Shown here piece after piece: positions 44,347 through 55,777 of a stretch of 64,000 bases of DNA. The notes beneath the pieces are model-generated. The model was not told where the DNA came from. It did not search any database and worked only from the letters and a program-made list of their open reading frames with translations. The DNA is from Tetrapyrgos nigripes. Lineage: Eukaryota; Basidiomycota; Agaricomycetes; Agaricales; Campanellaceae. The translations under genes were made by a program, and so were the position numbers. Position 1 is the stretch's first letter. Each line of letters opens with the position of its first letter. The stretch is taken from the NCBI GenBank assembly GCA_013368315.1, contig JAACJM010000007.1:1-64000 (forward strand). Reading direction: 5' to 3'.

Positions 44347-44729
44347 TGTAAGGGGACAGTTTCCTTTTTCCTTCCCTTCTCCTTTAGGACTTGTTTGTTC
44401 TTGTTTTATCTGGACTCCGTCGACTTGTTTATTCCTGTTTCATTGTTTCATCATCCATCATTCATCGTTCATCATTTGATCTCTCATCATTCTACCTTTC
44501 TATTACTTCGTTTCAACTGTACAGTTTTGTAGATCTTTTCCCAGGCCTTCATATGAGTATATATACCCCCTCCCTGCAGGCGAGTATCCTTGAGTTTTTC
44601 CCTTTGGATCTCCTCCTGCAGGTGTATAGTATGTTAGTCTTGTATTGTCTAGTGCTGATTTATATATACTTTGGATCTCCTCCTGCAGTTGTTGAGTGAT
44701 TGCCTCACGTGTCAGGAGTCGCCCTTACA
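44347..44729 (+). repeat. 5' LTR of element D (383 bp)
   Basis: Starts TGTAAGGGGACAG and ends GCCCTTACA, so the ends form an inverted TGTAAGGG/CCCTTACA. It has a TATATATAC box at about 44557. GGATCTCCTCCTGCAG occurs twice (about 44606 and 44672). The 3' LTR lies outside the window. Confidence 0.75.
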
Positions 44730-44764
44730 GTAGAAAAACTCCTCATCAAGTGGACTAGTCGTCT

Positions 44765-46096
44765 TTGGCAACCATTTCCTTCCAAGCTCCAGATACCAGT
44801 GAGAGTGACTCTGATAGCACTCACACTGCTCTTGCTTCTCCTCCTACAGTTCCCCAAGACTCCTCCTCCACTCCTCAGTTCTCTCCACCCTCTGTTCCTT
44901 CTGCCTCATTACCTGGGTCCCCCACGATGTCTGAAGCTTTTGACACTCGTCTGGCCCATCTAGAGCAGGCTTCTCAGAGTCAGAGCGAACAACTTGCCAA
45001 GGCCGAAATCGCCCTCCACAACACCCCACTCGACCTCGATCCTCCGCTTCATCTTCTACTCCTCCCTCTCATCACTCTTCTGGAGCTTCACATGCTAAGG
45101 CATCCCCACCTGGCATCTTTGATGGTCAACAAGCTAATGGCCAAGTCTGGTGGACCAGTGCAATCATTTATGCTAGCACTGTTCGTTTTGAAGACGATGG
45201 CGCCAAGATCATGTGGGCATTGTCCTATTTCCAGACAGGTCATGCTGCCACCTACCACCAAAGCCTCATTGACCATGGACACCTCTATGGCTCCTCTCAC
45301 TTCGATACCTGGCGAGAATTTGAGTTTATGCCAAAAGATGAACACACTCAGGCTAGTCTTACCCTAGAGGGTGTCTCCTACTTTCAGGGCACAGCTTCTG
45401 TTGACGAGTACATCGACAACTTCTGTGCTCTTATCACCATGGCTGGCCTTAACGTCGAACCTGTCCTCTACTCCACAAACCCTACTGAACCTACCATCAA
45501 GGCCCGACTTGAGGACGCAAAACATGTTGGTCAGACAGTGGTCCTCAAGTTCTGACATGGACTGCAGCCTGCTTTAGAGAAGAAGGTTGCAGAGGCAGAA
45601 GCTCATTCACAGGAATGGGACATCATGGCTTGGTATTCCCTGGCCAAGAGGTTCAATAAGCATGAACAGGAAGATGCAATCTTCTGTGGTGCTCAGAGAA
45701 GTGTGCACCCTGGTCCACCCAAGCCTACCTTCCCCTCTCATGCTCAACCTCAGGGTCGTTCCCTTTTCCCAATCCAGTTCCCTACCCCCCGCTGCTGCCC
45801 CTGTTCCTGCCCCTCGTGCACCAGCCCCTGCCCAAGCTCCCCTTCCCCAAGGCATTCCCATGGAAGTCGATGCTTCGAGGCAGAGGTTCCTAGCCCATCA
45901 CACCTGCTACACATGTGGCAAAACTGGTCACTTCTCTGCAGCATGTCCAGACCGCCAACGTGAACATTTTCGCATTGTGGATATGTCTGTTGATGACTGG
46001 CAGGAGATCGCAGAAGCATATGCAGCTTTCCAGGATTTCCAAGCTGCTCCAGCAAACGAGCCTGCTCAGGAGGATTTTGCCAAGGACCAGGAGTGA
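44765..46096 (+). pseudogene. gag: gag of element D
   Basis: The ATG at 44765 opens a serine/proline-rich N-terminus and a helix (AHLEQASQSQSEQLAKAEIAL). After a frameshift near 45040 the capsid core reads PGIFDGQQANGQVWWTSAII, then ALSYFQTGHAATYHQ and VSYFQGTASVDEYIDNF. TGA at 45553-45555 replaces an expected Arg (LKF, stop, HGLQPALEKKV). A second frameshift near 45700 leads to a proline/alanine linker and the knuckle CYTCGKTGHFSAAC (about 45905-45950). Gag ends TGA 46094, overlapping the protease frame. Confidence 0.85.
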
Positions 46097-46843
46097 TGGA
46101 CACGCCCTCATGGTCAAAAAATAATTACTTCACATGTTTATCTACAGACTCTACCAATGATAACGATTGTATCTCTGTCCCTGAGTCCATGTGTGAAGTA
46201 ATTGCCTCGGTCATGTCTCCCCATTCCATTCCTTCCATTCATTGTCCAGTTCCTTGGCACCATCTAAAGTGTTGGGAACGCCGTCTACCTCACAAATTAG
46301 TAATCTCCTCTGACAGAAGCCGCTGCCTAACAGTCTCAATAGAGCTAGAGTCAACATCTAATGCCTCTCTGATCTCTGGCAATGCGCTCATTGATAGTGG
46401 AGCCACTAGTATGGGTTATGCCAACACTGAGTTTGTCACCAAGAACTCTATTCCTACCCGGAAACTCCAGAAGCCTATCTCCGTCTTCAACGTGGACGGT
46501 ACTCCTAATGAGGCTGGAGCCATAACCGAGATCTTGGACACTATCCTGCGTTTCAAAGATCACTCTGAACACATCCAGCTCACAGTCACTCAGCTCGGCA
46601 GCCAGAACATCATTCTGGGCTATGGATGGTTACAAGCCCATAACCCTGAGGTGGATTGGGACAATGACAACATCAAGCTCATCTGATGCCCCCAGCAGTG
46701 CTCTACATGTCATGAAGAGGTACAACAGGAACGTCAACTATCCCTATCTGCTGCTCGTCGTCAACACCAAGCTCTGGAACATTGTCAGGAAGGTCCATCT
46801 CCCCACGTTATTGAATTGGACCCTGGTGAAGATGAGATGAACA
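46093..46843 (+). pseudogene. protease of element D
   Basis: The catalytic NALIDSGATSMGYAN lies at about 46380-46425, with VFNVDGTPNEAG and IILGYGWLQAHNPEVDW downstream. TGA at 46684 replaces an expected Arg (IKLI, stop, CPQQCSTC). The same frame then runs through an acidic linker (VIELDPGEDEMN) to the KDZ insertion. It would continue directly into RT. Confidence 0.85.
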
Positions 46844-46885
46844 CAGCTGTAGTTGTGAGATTAACGCATAGTATACAGAGAATAG
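46844..46885 (+). repeat. left terminal inverted repeat of KDZ
   Basis: CAGCTGTAGTTGTGAG at the end and AGAGAATAG at the inner edge pair with 59744-59784. The middle is diverged. Confidence 0.8.
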
Positions 46886-47600
46886 TCTATGTACTGTAAT
46901 GCATTGTATGAGGGGTGAAGTCCAGGAAGCTCAAAAGCACTAGGTATATAATGCATTGTATGCCTGTATTACTTTGTTTGCACCTTAACAATGCGTAACA
47001 TGGCCTGTCCTGAAGGTGAGTGTGCCATTCCTATGCCGAAATTACACGGAATTCACCAAAATGGATATAGAATAGTGTAATGCATTGTATGAGGGGTGAA
47101 GTCCAGATAGCTCAAAAGCATTGGGTAGGGGCTATATAATGCATTGTATGCCTGTATTATTTTTTTTGCACCTAACAATGCATAATCCTGAAGGGGAATG
47201 TGCCATTCGTATGCCGAGATTACACAGAATTCACCGAAATGGATATTACAATGACCATGCGTTAAAACACTGCAAGCGTTAGGTGGGCACTACATAATGC
47301 ATTGCATGCCTGTATCATTTTGTCTGTACATACCCTCACAATGCATAACATGGCCTGTCCTGAATGCCGAAATTACAATGAATTCACTGAAACAGATATA
47401 ATGGTGATGAATAGATCAATGATAGCGTGTTCGCCATTGGAAACGGATATAATGGTGATAGCCCTCTCAAATTACTCGGATTTTACTGAAACAGATATTA
47501 CAATGATAGTACATTCACTATTGGAAACGGATGTAACAGTGATAGCCCTCTCAAATTACTCGAAATTCACCAAAACAGATACCGTTTATGAACTATCAAT
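46886..47600. repeat. left subterminal repeats of KDZ
   Basis: Two units of about 185 bp (about 46895-47075 and 47080-47250) share TAATGCATTGTATG, GTGAAGTCCAG, TATAATGCATTG and CCTGTATTA, and a third partial copy starts near 47290. A second family of about 85-bp units (GAAACGGATATAATGGTGATAG, GCCCTCTCAAATTACTCG) fills 47380-47590. They probably serve as transposase recognition blocks (inference). Confidence 0.75.
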
Positions 47601-48510
47601 GAATTAAAAATTTGGCAAATCTTTACCATTGTCTGAAAGAATTTGCACACCTCAAGTCTATGATATAAACGTTCAGTTTATCAAACTTGTAGGGGTTTTT
47701 CGTGGGATGTGGATACAATGCCGACGAAGGACGCTTTGTGGCAGCATATTGGCGGGGGAAGTGAAAAATGCCACTGTATGTGACACTTACTGTGAACGCT
47801 TGGTGCCAAGCAGTGCTTGAAACATATATATTCTTCTCACATCTTGCTGATCTCTTCCAACCTAGGGCCCTGCTCACTCAAAAATCTGTCTGATGGCCTC
47901 TATTAGCTCAAAACACTTTATGACAGCTCTTAATGACATCTGTGACTACTTACAATGCATTGTATCGACTTGGGTATTGATTTGTTTCACTTGGCCTCTG
48001 CCGACTCACAATGCGCTGTATAATCCCTTGTTAGTGTGTCACTGTCATCTCATCACTCACTCGCTGGCCTCATCATGTTCCTCTGTTTTGAAACCCATGT
48101 CCTTTCTCCACCCCAGTAATCTAACAGATCCACCCATTCTCGAAACCTGTAAGCGATGATGAGTACTTTATCTTGTTTATCCGTAAGTTTACACGTCCTT
48201 ACTGTCCTCTTGCAGTTTTGAGGGCTGAGGTGGAAAGAAGATTCTCTGGATTCTAGTGAAGAAAGACTTGGTGTTTCTTGAGGAAAATATTGTGTGAGTA
48301 CTTGCTCATTCTGTTGAAAATCCTCTCTAAGTTTCAGACAATGAGACAGGACATTGACATATTGAATCCACGCAACCACATCCAATAAGCCCAACAATGA
48401 ACGAAGATCGCATTAACAGTGACTCTGTATATTCCAGAGTTGAAGCAATATGGTTATTTTGAAACTAAATTGTCTGATTCTGAGTTACACTACACTACAT
48501 GTGTGCAAGT
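47601..48510. other. no gene recognised, 3' of KDZ transposase
   Basis: Short frames without domains. The 48053-48397 minus-strand frame has no start support or motif. Probably untranslated and subterminal sequence. Confidence 0.4.
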
Positions 48511-51500
48511 TTAATAATATGCATCGTCGTCATCGTCAACGTATACTGTATAGTCACTGTCATCATCATCTATCTCCTCAGCTTCATCATCAGACTCGTC
48601 TTCCACTTGATACTGCATCTGCATCACAGTCAAAAGGTCTTTACCAGCCAAGAGCGCATCCTCCTTTTTATCAACCCCAGCCCATAGCTTCTTGAACTGG
48701 TATGTCAGCCCTCTGTAGAGGGCAGCCTGAGATGCAGCATATGCTTCCACACCCTCTGTGTGTGCTGCATCCTGCTCAGTACCTGCTGATAATGGACCAA
48801 TGTAACTCTGTAGCTGCCCCCATTCTGGTTTCCAAGACTCTGCACCCTTCACAAGAGGTCCCACATACTCTTGGTGGCCATCCCACTCGCATGCCGTCGC
48901 CTCCAGACTAACTATACATCTCCACATCTCCTCCTTAACCAAGATAACGTCTTCGCTCCACCGGTGTGCACGTGCATACGCCTTGCACCATTCTACCCGG
49001 ATTACTACAAAGGTATCAGCTTAGTAGCTTGCAAATAATCAAGAATCACCTACTTTCTTCTAAAGTCTCATCATCAGCCTCCTTCCCTGTCCCTCCTTCT
49101 TGCCAAATCCATGAGACATGCACGTAACCTTCCCCAGCAGATGCTCGAATGTGGTCTAGCCTCTTCTGCTGTTGGTGGGCAGCTGACATGATCAGATCTT
49201 CCCCTTCTGATTCATTGTCCTCGCTATCTGTCTCAGCTTGACTCAGCTTCCCCTTCCGACCCTTCTGTTTCCGTGCAATACCTGCAGCACAATCAGCATT
49301 CATCATCCTGACATCCTCATCTAATAGCTCCCTCCATTCCAGTCTATCCTCACCCACCAGCTTCTTCAATGCATGCCATGCTTGCTGATACTTCCTTTTC
49401 ATACCTTCAATCTGCCGCTCATTCCAAAGAAAAACCCCTTTTGCCCTAGTTACCATTGCCTGATGTACCACGTTGGTTGTACGATAAGTCAGTAGCCGAG
49501 CTTTCATATGGAGATGGTTTCTAAGTTGACTGAGAGAATTCTGAAGCTGGCCTTGACATAGTTTCGTCTCCAGCTCCGCCAAACCTGGACGGCAGCCTTG
49601 GCGATGGGATAGGGGTAGCGATGATGGAAGATATAGCAGAATGTCTTCAGGAAGCTCTTGCGCAGTAGATACTGTAGTTGAGGTATTGGTCTGGTCCCTC
49701 TCCTGGGAAAGCAGCTGCAATGTGCTTGGCATGTAAGTCGACTGCAAAGATCGGAATTTACTGATGGCTCGAAGGAGCTTAGTGTGTTGCTGTAATAACG
49801 CTGACTTTTGCGTAGCCGTCTCAAGCTTTTTCCCCTTGACATCGAGCTTCAGATTCCGCCTATGGACATCATTGAATTATTTACATAAACACATTAGATT
49901 TCAAAACCAATAGATAGAATCCTAGTACAACTTACTGCTGATTTTCGAGTTCTAATCCTTGTGCGATGAATGCTGTTGGGCTTACACTTGAGATTGACGG
50001 AATTCCCCTCTTCTCTTACTCAGCTTCAGCATTCAATAGCTCCAAACGAATTTCACTCTCAGTAAGACCTAGATTTTTCAATTATCGCATCAAATGATAG
50101 ACAAAGTCCTGACTTACCTCCCCTCGGCATCTCATATGGATTTGGTTTTTGCCACTGCTGAACCGGAAGGTGAAGCTCTGCCTCCCACTCTTTGATCATC
50201 TGTTCCCAGACCTTTGTGATACCTTGCTGCTGCTTCTCCAGACCCTCTGTGAATTCGTCCAGGGCACGTTTCTGAATGATACGCTCGGAGATGGAATTAA
50301 GGAGTCTCCGAAGCAACAATCTGCCTACAGTACCAGAAATATATTGATAATTCATCCTATACATAATCATATATGACAACTCACCTAATCCGACAAGCTT
50401 AATCCAATTCCAATGTCCCCAGTGGTCATCCAAGGTGTCATGACGAGACCCTGGGCCCATGTCCCTGGTACTTGTTGCCACAGGGCCCATATGTGCCCAC
50501 AGTCGCTCGATTCCTTCCCTGTCGGTCCTGCCGGCACCCCAGAGCCAGTTCAATGAGAAGAGTAGCCCACATAAGAGCTGGTGTCCGTAAATATGAAGTT
50601 TTGGAATGACATAATAGATGACATGTAGGACTAGATTGAGACGAATCAATGGAGGTAGCTTTTTAAGCCGCTCTACAATATGCCTACATCACTGGCATGC
50701 AATGTCGTAAGATTGGACCTTAGTTAAACAGTGATCATGGTGCCAAAGTAGTGACACAAAGCTGTAGTCCATATTTGCATAACTAGCAAATGTTATCAGG
50801 TATAGAACAGGCTGAAACTAAACTGGAATGCACTCACCGTTCTCCGTGTTGCAAGTCTACTACCCCATTTCTCTGCACAAATTCATGTCGGGCGCAAACA
50901 CCTAGACCACAGCCAGTGCATGCATAACCTTTGGAAAACTTGGTATTGGCCATTTCGAGCGCTGACAATGAGCTGCATGTAGACATCTGTATTAATCATT
51001 AAATACAGACCAAGTGAATATAAAACTTACCTCACGTTGATCACCAATCGTTTTGATATACTGCTGGTAGAGATCTTCTTCAACATAGTATGCCCATCCA
51101 CAACCTAGGGCTGGATCCTTTGCTTCCAATGACACAAGACGTCGTCTAAGTCTAAAGCAAGCATCAATGGTGAGAAAAAGCCAATACTTGTACCTATAGG
51201 CAGTCAGAACTGCATGCATAATTATAATCATCTCTTGACATACCTGAGCTCTGGGTCCACTTCCTGCCAATCCTCCGGAAGATTGATCTCTGGGCGAGGG
51301 CATGCAGGACAAGGTATTCCCAGCTCCCCACTCCGAGTTGCCTCCACAGGTCTCAAAGCGTCATTTCCCCGTCCAGCCCGTTTAAGCCTTTTTAGATGAC
51401 ACCACTGGCTTTGTAACGATCCTATTGCATCGTGCTGTTAGATATATGTATACTTCAGGCCAACACTAATACTTACCTTGACTCTCCGGATACCTGCATT

Positions 51501-52511
51501 ATTTCGTAGATTTTCAAGCCCATTGTAGTAGTCGTAAGTGTTGACTTTGCCTTGTAACATCATTGTATGAAAATGGTTAAGGACCTCGAACGTTGCAGCT
51601 GAACAAGGGTCGATGTGAGTTGCTGGATATAAGCGCGGTATTCGCCAGCGGTGCTCCTTTGGACACAGGAACAGAACTGAGCGACGATGTCATGGACGCC
51701 GTTCGTATGGAGGATAATGAAACTATTGATAGTGTGTGGATTAAGACATTGTTCATGTGGTTTGTGACCAAAGTGCAGAACCAGACCGAGTGACTTGAGA
51801 GTGACTTCCTCAAAATAAATGCCATTCCACATCTGTACTCAAAAAATTAACCAATGGCTAGTTGAAAACAAGCAAAGACTCACCTCGATAATATCCAATG
51901 GCCTGTCTTCATGTTTTTGTACACAACATGTCTTACACATCAGTTCCGGATACCCACAATCCAAACAACGATATCGAGGCTCTGCGTCATCACGTTGGCA
52001 GTGAGGGCACCTAAATGTCTCAACGTCCCCTCTACCTTCATTCTGAATGAGTTCATACAGGTACTCATCGCGATATGGCGTCCATTCCTTCATTGGTTGG
52101 TCCTGTATATTTAAGTGTTCAATATGTTGTATAGACAGAAAGTAAAGCACCAACCGAGCTCTGGTAACGCCTACGAGACTTTCGAGCCTCTGCCTGAATG
52201 ACCTTTGGGACTGATTGATTAACTGCAGCGTCCAAATCATCGTCTGAAATGTTCTCGAGAGCGGCTTCATAGGCATCACCAAACGTCCAATCCATCAATT
52301 GAACGGAGCCATTGTTACTATTCGGTTCTTGACGAGCTCTTTTGGGTACAGGAGTAGTAACAGGAAGGACAGTTTCCAGAACACGACGTCCATCCTGGGA
52401 CAGAGAGACAGAGTGGGCAACTGTTGCAGCAGACGAACTGGGAAGTACTCGAGAGATATCGATGTTTGAGCGTTTCTTCTGAGACGCCTGCGTCTTCAGT
52501 TTGTGGAACAT
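48511..52511 (-). pseudogene. KDZ transposase with CxC2 cysteine cluster, about 11 exons
   Basis: The start is MFHKLKTQASQKKRSN at 52511. Exon 2 carries the CxC2 zinc cluster (CPHCQRDD...YRCLDCGYPELMCKTCC, then H) near 51900-52015. The following exons give LGLVLHFGHKPHEQC, RLYPATHIDPCSAATF and WCHLKRLKRAGRG. The RNase H-fold core has TIDACFRLRRR (about 51150), ARHEFV, NMDYSF, YDIACQ, PKLHIYGH, and TDREGIERLWAHMGP where GEG-type is usual. The C-terminal helices and VEWCKAYARAHRW follow, ending in an acidic tail DDDDDAYY. Introns are GT..AG. A frameshift near 51660, a TGA in place of the Trp after YDIACQ (about 50690) and a TAA near 50020 inactivate it. Confidence 0.92.
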
Positions 52512-52563
52512 TGTCACAATCCCAATCAAATGTCTGCTCTTTTTAAGTGCCTCAAGTCTTCCG

Positions 52564-52888
52564 GTTCGGCCTGGCCTGTGAGCAGAATGTGGTCCGAGAC
52601 CTGCATTGTGGTAGAATGAAAAATGAAAAGTGGTAGGGATGACGAGAGCTGCCTGCTGGCATGTGCACAGTGACACTCATTCTCAGAATTCGTTCTGTTG
52701 AGCCCCTATTCTGAATCTTACCATGTACTATCTGAATCTCGCCATGTATTAATGAGCCCAGCTATACTGCTATCTAGAATAGTGGAATATTAGCTGTAAA
52801 CGCATCGCAAATTATCTACTGATACCTAAAACCATATAGAAGTGGTTTAGAGGACAATGAGAATGGGATGTAGATATGACCATCTTTC
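52564..52888 (+). repeat. left arm of 325-bp inverted repeat between divergent KDZ genes
   Basis: It mirrors 52936-53260 with a 47-bp spacer and covers the 5' flanks of both divergent genes. On the minus strand it includes an ATG at 52614 followed by QVSDHILLTGQAE, parallel to the start of the + strand gene. Confidence 0.9.
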
Positions 52889-52935
52889 GAGCACATTGGA
52901 AGATGAAATCACTATACAATCATTCATGAAATTAG

Positions 52936-53260
52936 GAAAGATGGTCATATCTACATCCCATTCTCGTTGTCCTCTAAACCACTTCTATACGGCATTAAGT
53001 ATCAGTAGATAATTGGCAATGCGTTTACAGCCACAATTCCACTGTTCTAGATAGCAGTATAGCTGGGCTCATTAATAAATGGCGAGATTCAGATAGGACA
53101 TGGCAAGATTCAGAATAGGGGCTCAATGGAATGAGTTCCCAGATTGAGTGTCACTATGCATGTGCCAGCAAGCAGCTCTCATCATCCCTACCACTTTTTA
53201 TTTTTCATTCTACCACAATGCGAGTCCTGGACCACGTTCTGCTCACCGGCCAGGCTGAAC
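52936..53260 (-). repeat. right arm of 325-bp inverted repeat
   Basis: It is complementary to 52564-52888 at roughly 90%. Mismatches are mostly C/T and G/A. The arm includes the first 14 codons of the + strand gene starting at 53218. Confidence 0.9.
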
Positions 53261-53522
53261 TGGAATACCTTTGGTCTTTGGATCTTCCAATTGAGGAACA
53301 TATGGCCCAGTTGGAGCTTAGACAGAAGTTATGTGCTCAGAAAAAAAAATCCATGTTAAATGCAGCCAACTATGCTCGGTACACTCTACTCCTTTTTTTC
53401 GTGCTATCTTATGTGCTTATAGGCTTGAACTCAAGCAGAAACCGAGAAGTGTTTTTGGAGCGTGCTAGCAAGTGTTGTCAAACCTTTGCCAGTCTATCGG
53501 AAAAGCAGAAGGAAGTATTACG

Positions 53523-54035
53523 TGTCACGAATCGCTCCCCGCCTATTCATTCCCTTTCTATTCTTTTCCCTTTACTATCTATTTCCCACTTTAACCCCAT
53601 AAACATCAACCATTTCTCATCATCGTCTATAGTTACCATCTCTACAGATCTATGACTCACACTCTTATCTCCTCCGATTCCTATCTCCATGGACATTCTC
53701 ACTGTCAATCATTCCTTATGATCTAGTACCTTCATCTATCCATATTTAACTCATTACTCTCTCGCCTTTGACATTTCCACATGATACGTCTATTACTACT
53801 TACTCTTTCCCATCTGTTCATATTTCACTTATATACCTGTGATCTTTGTAACCTATTCCTTAGTTCGTTCACTTCGTCTCCGCTCCGTACTTTTACTACG
53901 CAGTGTAGAGCCTAGTCAGCTTACTTTTCCTATCTCTCTATCTCTCTACCTCTTTTGACCAATCTATTCTCTTGTAAACGGCTTTCTCGTATTGTGTGAC
54001 TTGGGTGGTTATTGAGTGTACCGACAACCTTGACA
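53523..54035 (+). mobile_element. solo LTR of A family inside KDZ gene exon
   Basis: 513 bp, TGTCACGAATCG to CCTTGACA. The flanks TTACG (53518-53522) and TTATG (54036-54040) are a 5-bp duplication differing by one CpG transition. Joining the flanks restores the reading frame KEVLRERN. Confidence 0.93.
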
Positions 54036-54319
54036 TTATGAGAGCGTAATTGTTCTTATCAGGAAACTTATCGGTTCTACAATAAACGCAGACTCGCAGA
54101 GAAGGAACGTGAACGAAGGCGATGTAGAAAGGAAGGGTAAGTCTCATGTTCTATTACTCTTTCACTACAAACATTGAAATGCCCCCAAAGCCAGGCATCC
54201 TAGAAAACTAATTACAGTAACATGGTTCACTTCCCCTAGGAATGCCATATTCTCGTTTACTCACACAACTTGAGTCTTGACCCCAAAACATGACCTTTCC
54301 ATGTAAATTGCGACGTGTT

Positions 54320-54535
54320 CAGCAGGCTCAATCGAGTACCGCAACAACTGTCTTTGTTGTATGCCATTAATTTGGTGAATTGACATTGAAGGAGAGCATG
54401 GATAGTGTGACCCAAAAAATCGAGCTCGATCGAGTACAACAACAACCTTTTTTCTTGACAGCAAGTATCTTTGTTGTACGCCGTTAATCTCGTGTAAAAA
54501 TTGAGCTCAATCAAGTACCACGACAGCTTTTCTCA
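54320..54535. repeat. short dispersed repeats in an intron of KDZ cargo gene 1
   Basis: Three copies of a word like GCTCAATCGAGTACCRCAAC begin near 54332, 54422 and 54506. TCTTTGTTGTAYGCCRTTAAT occurs twice (about 54351 and 54467). This could be a small insertion. No flanking duplication was found. Confidence 0.5.
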
Positions 54536-55432
54536 GCACAGTGTCAGATCTGAAATGCTATATATTCAGGGGTGCTTGACATCCTTCCCTACCCAATGTT
54601 ACGGTGACGAGGAGTTGTGGGACGACCTTGAAGATTTAGATCCAATGATGTCGGCAGTCTCAACATCTTGTCCTACTTGTCAGCCTGCGGTATATGATGC
54701 CAAATTGTCTGGCAAGGATTTCCAACCCAAGAAAATCTACAACTTGTATACTGGTAATGCCCCGGGAATCTACACAACTTGGTATTTTGGCTCTTTTTTC
54801 TTCTCCCTGACAAGAGAACATTAATTCATTCTATTTTAAAGGGACGATGTGGCAGGACGTGTTATAGGAGTGTCGGAGTCAAGATACAAGAGTTACAAAT
54901 CATACGACGAGGCTTTGCATGGCTGGAAACAGCATTGCTTGAGCCATCACCGTCATGGCCCTGATTTTGTTGATGGGACAACGTTCACACCACCACTGAC
55001 AACACGCAATAATATCCAGCCTGTTACTCTGCCACCATATCTCAATACTATTCCTTTGCCCCATCTGGACCTGCCCTCGCCTTCACAACCTTTAGTTCGA
55101 CAGTCTCCCTCCAAGCGTCGTTCGGCTCAAGCTTTTTTTGGACCCGGATCACCAGCTCGCCGCAGAACTAATCAAGTCCCTGAGCGTGGGTTATCTTGGG
55201 CTGTCACAACAGGGGGAAAAACAGCCATTGTTGATTTGTGAGTGCCCTGAAGTGCTTTCTATGGAGTTTTGTTCATGTTCCCAGTGAAACTGCAGATGAA
55301 ATTGTCCGAGAGGCACATCTGTGAGGATTGGAAACTCAGGTCATGCAAGTTGACAGTGTCAAGGAGGCTGAGGAACTCCTGGCTCGGATGGACCTTGAGA
55401 CTGAGAGAACAAAGAGTGATGATAAAGATTAA

Positions 55433-55680
55433 TTGGTACACGTAGCAATTGATACAAAAAACCCTGAAGAATGGAGATTAGTTAGTACGTGTAGCAAATT
55501 TTTCATCGCAAAAACCCCTGAAGAGTATGGATTAGTTGGTAAACATAGCAATTGTTTCGTTGATACAAAAAACCCTGAAGAATGACAATTAGTTATTACA
55601 CGTAGCAATTGCTTCATTGAAAAAAATCCCCGAAGAGTGACAATGAACATAGGTAGTACACGTAGCAGTTGTTTCATTGA
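55433..55680 (+). repeat. tandem repeat of about 60 bp, four copies
   Basis: Units share ACACGTAGCAATTGNTTCATTG and AAAAACCCTGAAGAATGACAA-like words. They lie between the end of KDZ cargo gene 1 and the TATA box of cargo gene 2. Confidence 0.8.
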
Positions 55681-55725
55681 ATTTTTTTTAAAAAAATAAA
55701 CACAATGTAAGGAATTTTAGTGTGG

Positions 55726-55732
55726 TATAAAG
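55726..55732 (+). promoter_or_regulatory. TATA box of KDZ cargo gene 2
   Basis: TATAAAG lies 45 bp upstream of the ATG at 55778 and is followed by a pyrimidine-rich stretch. Confidence 0.55.
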
Positions 55733-55777
55733 AGTCTCTCACTTTGCGTTACTTTCTTTGTATCACATCTTAGCAGA

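Larger units (their letters stand above)
53218..55432 (+). pseudogene. KDZ cargo gene 1 with RNase H1-N (viroplasmin-like) domain
   Basis: It starts MRVLDHVLLTGQAELEYLW and has a leucine/glutamine-rich helix (MAQLELRQKLCAQKKKS). An intron lies at about 53384-53426. A basic exon follows (EKQKEVLR, then RFYNKRRLAEKERERRRC), split by a solo LTR whose removal restores the frame. After an intron holding repeats, an acidic exon leads to KIYNLYTGNAPGIYTTW, an intron, then RVIGVSESRYKSYKSYDEAL, W. That pattern matches the RNA:DNA-hybrid-binding N-terminal domain of RNase H1. A proline-rich, basic region (SPSKRRSAQAFFGPG) and a final exon (EAEELLARMDLETER) follow. One TGA at about 55322 and a frameshift near 53450 are present. 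Confidence 0.75.

Noticed and set aside
47623..48397. Two minus-strand ORFs 3' of the KDZ transposase
   Set aside because: No motif and no coherent splicing to neighbours. They overlap subterminal sequence.
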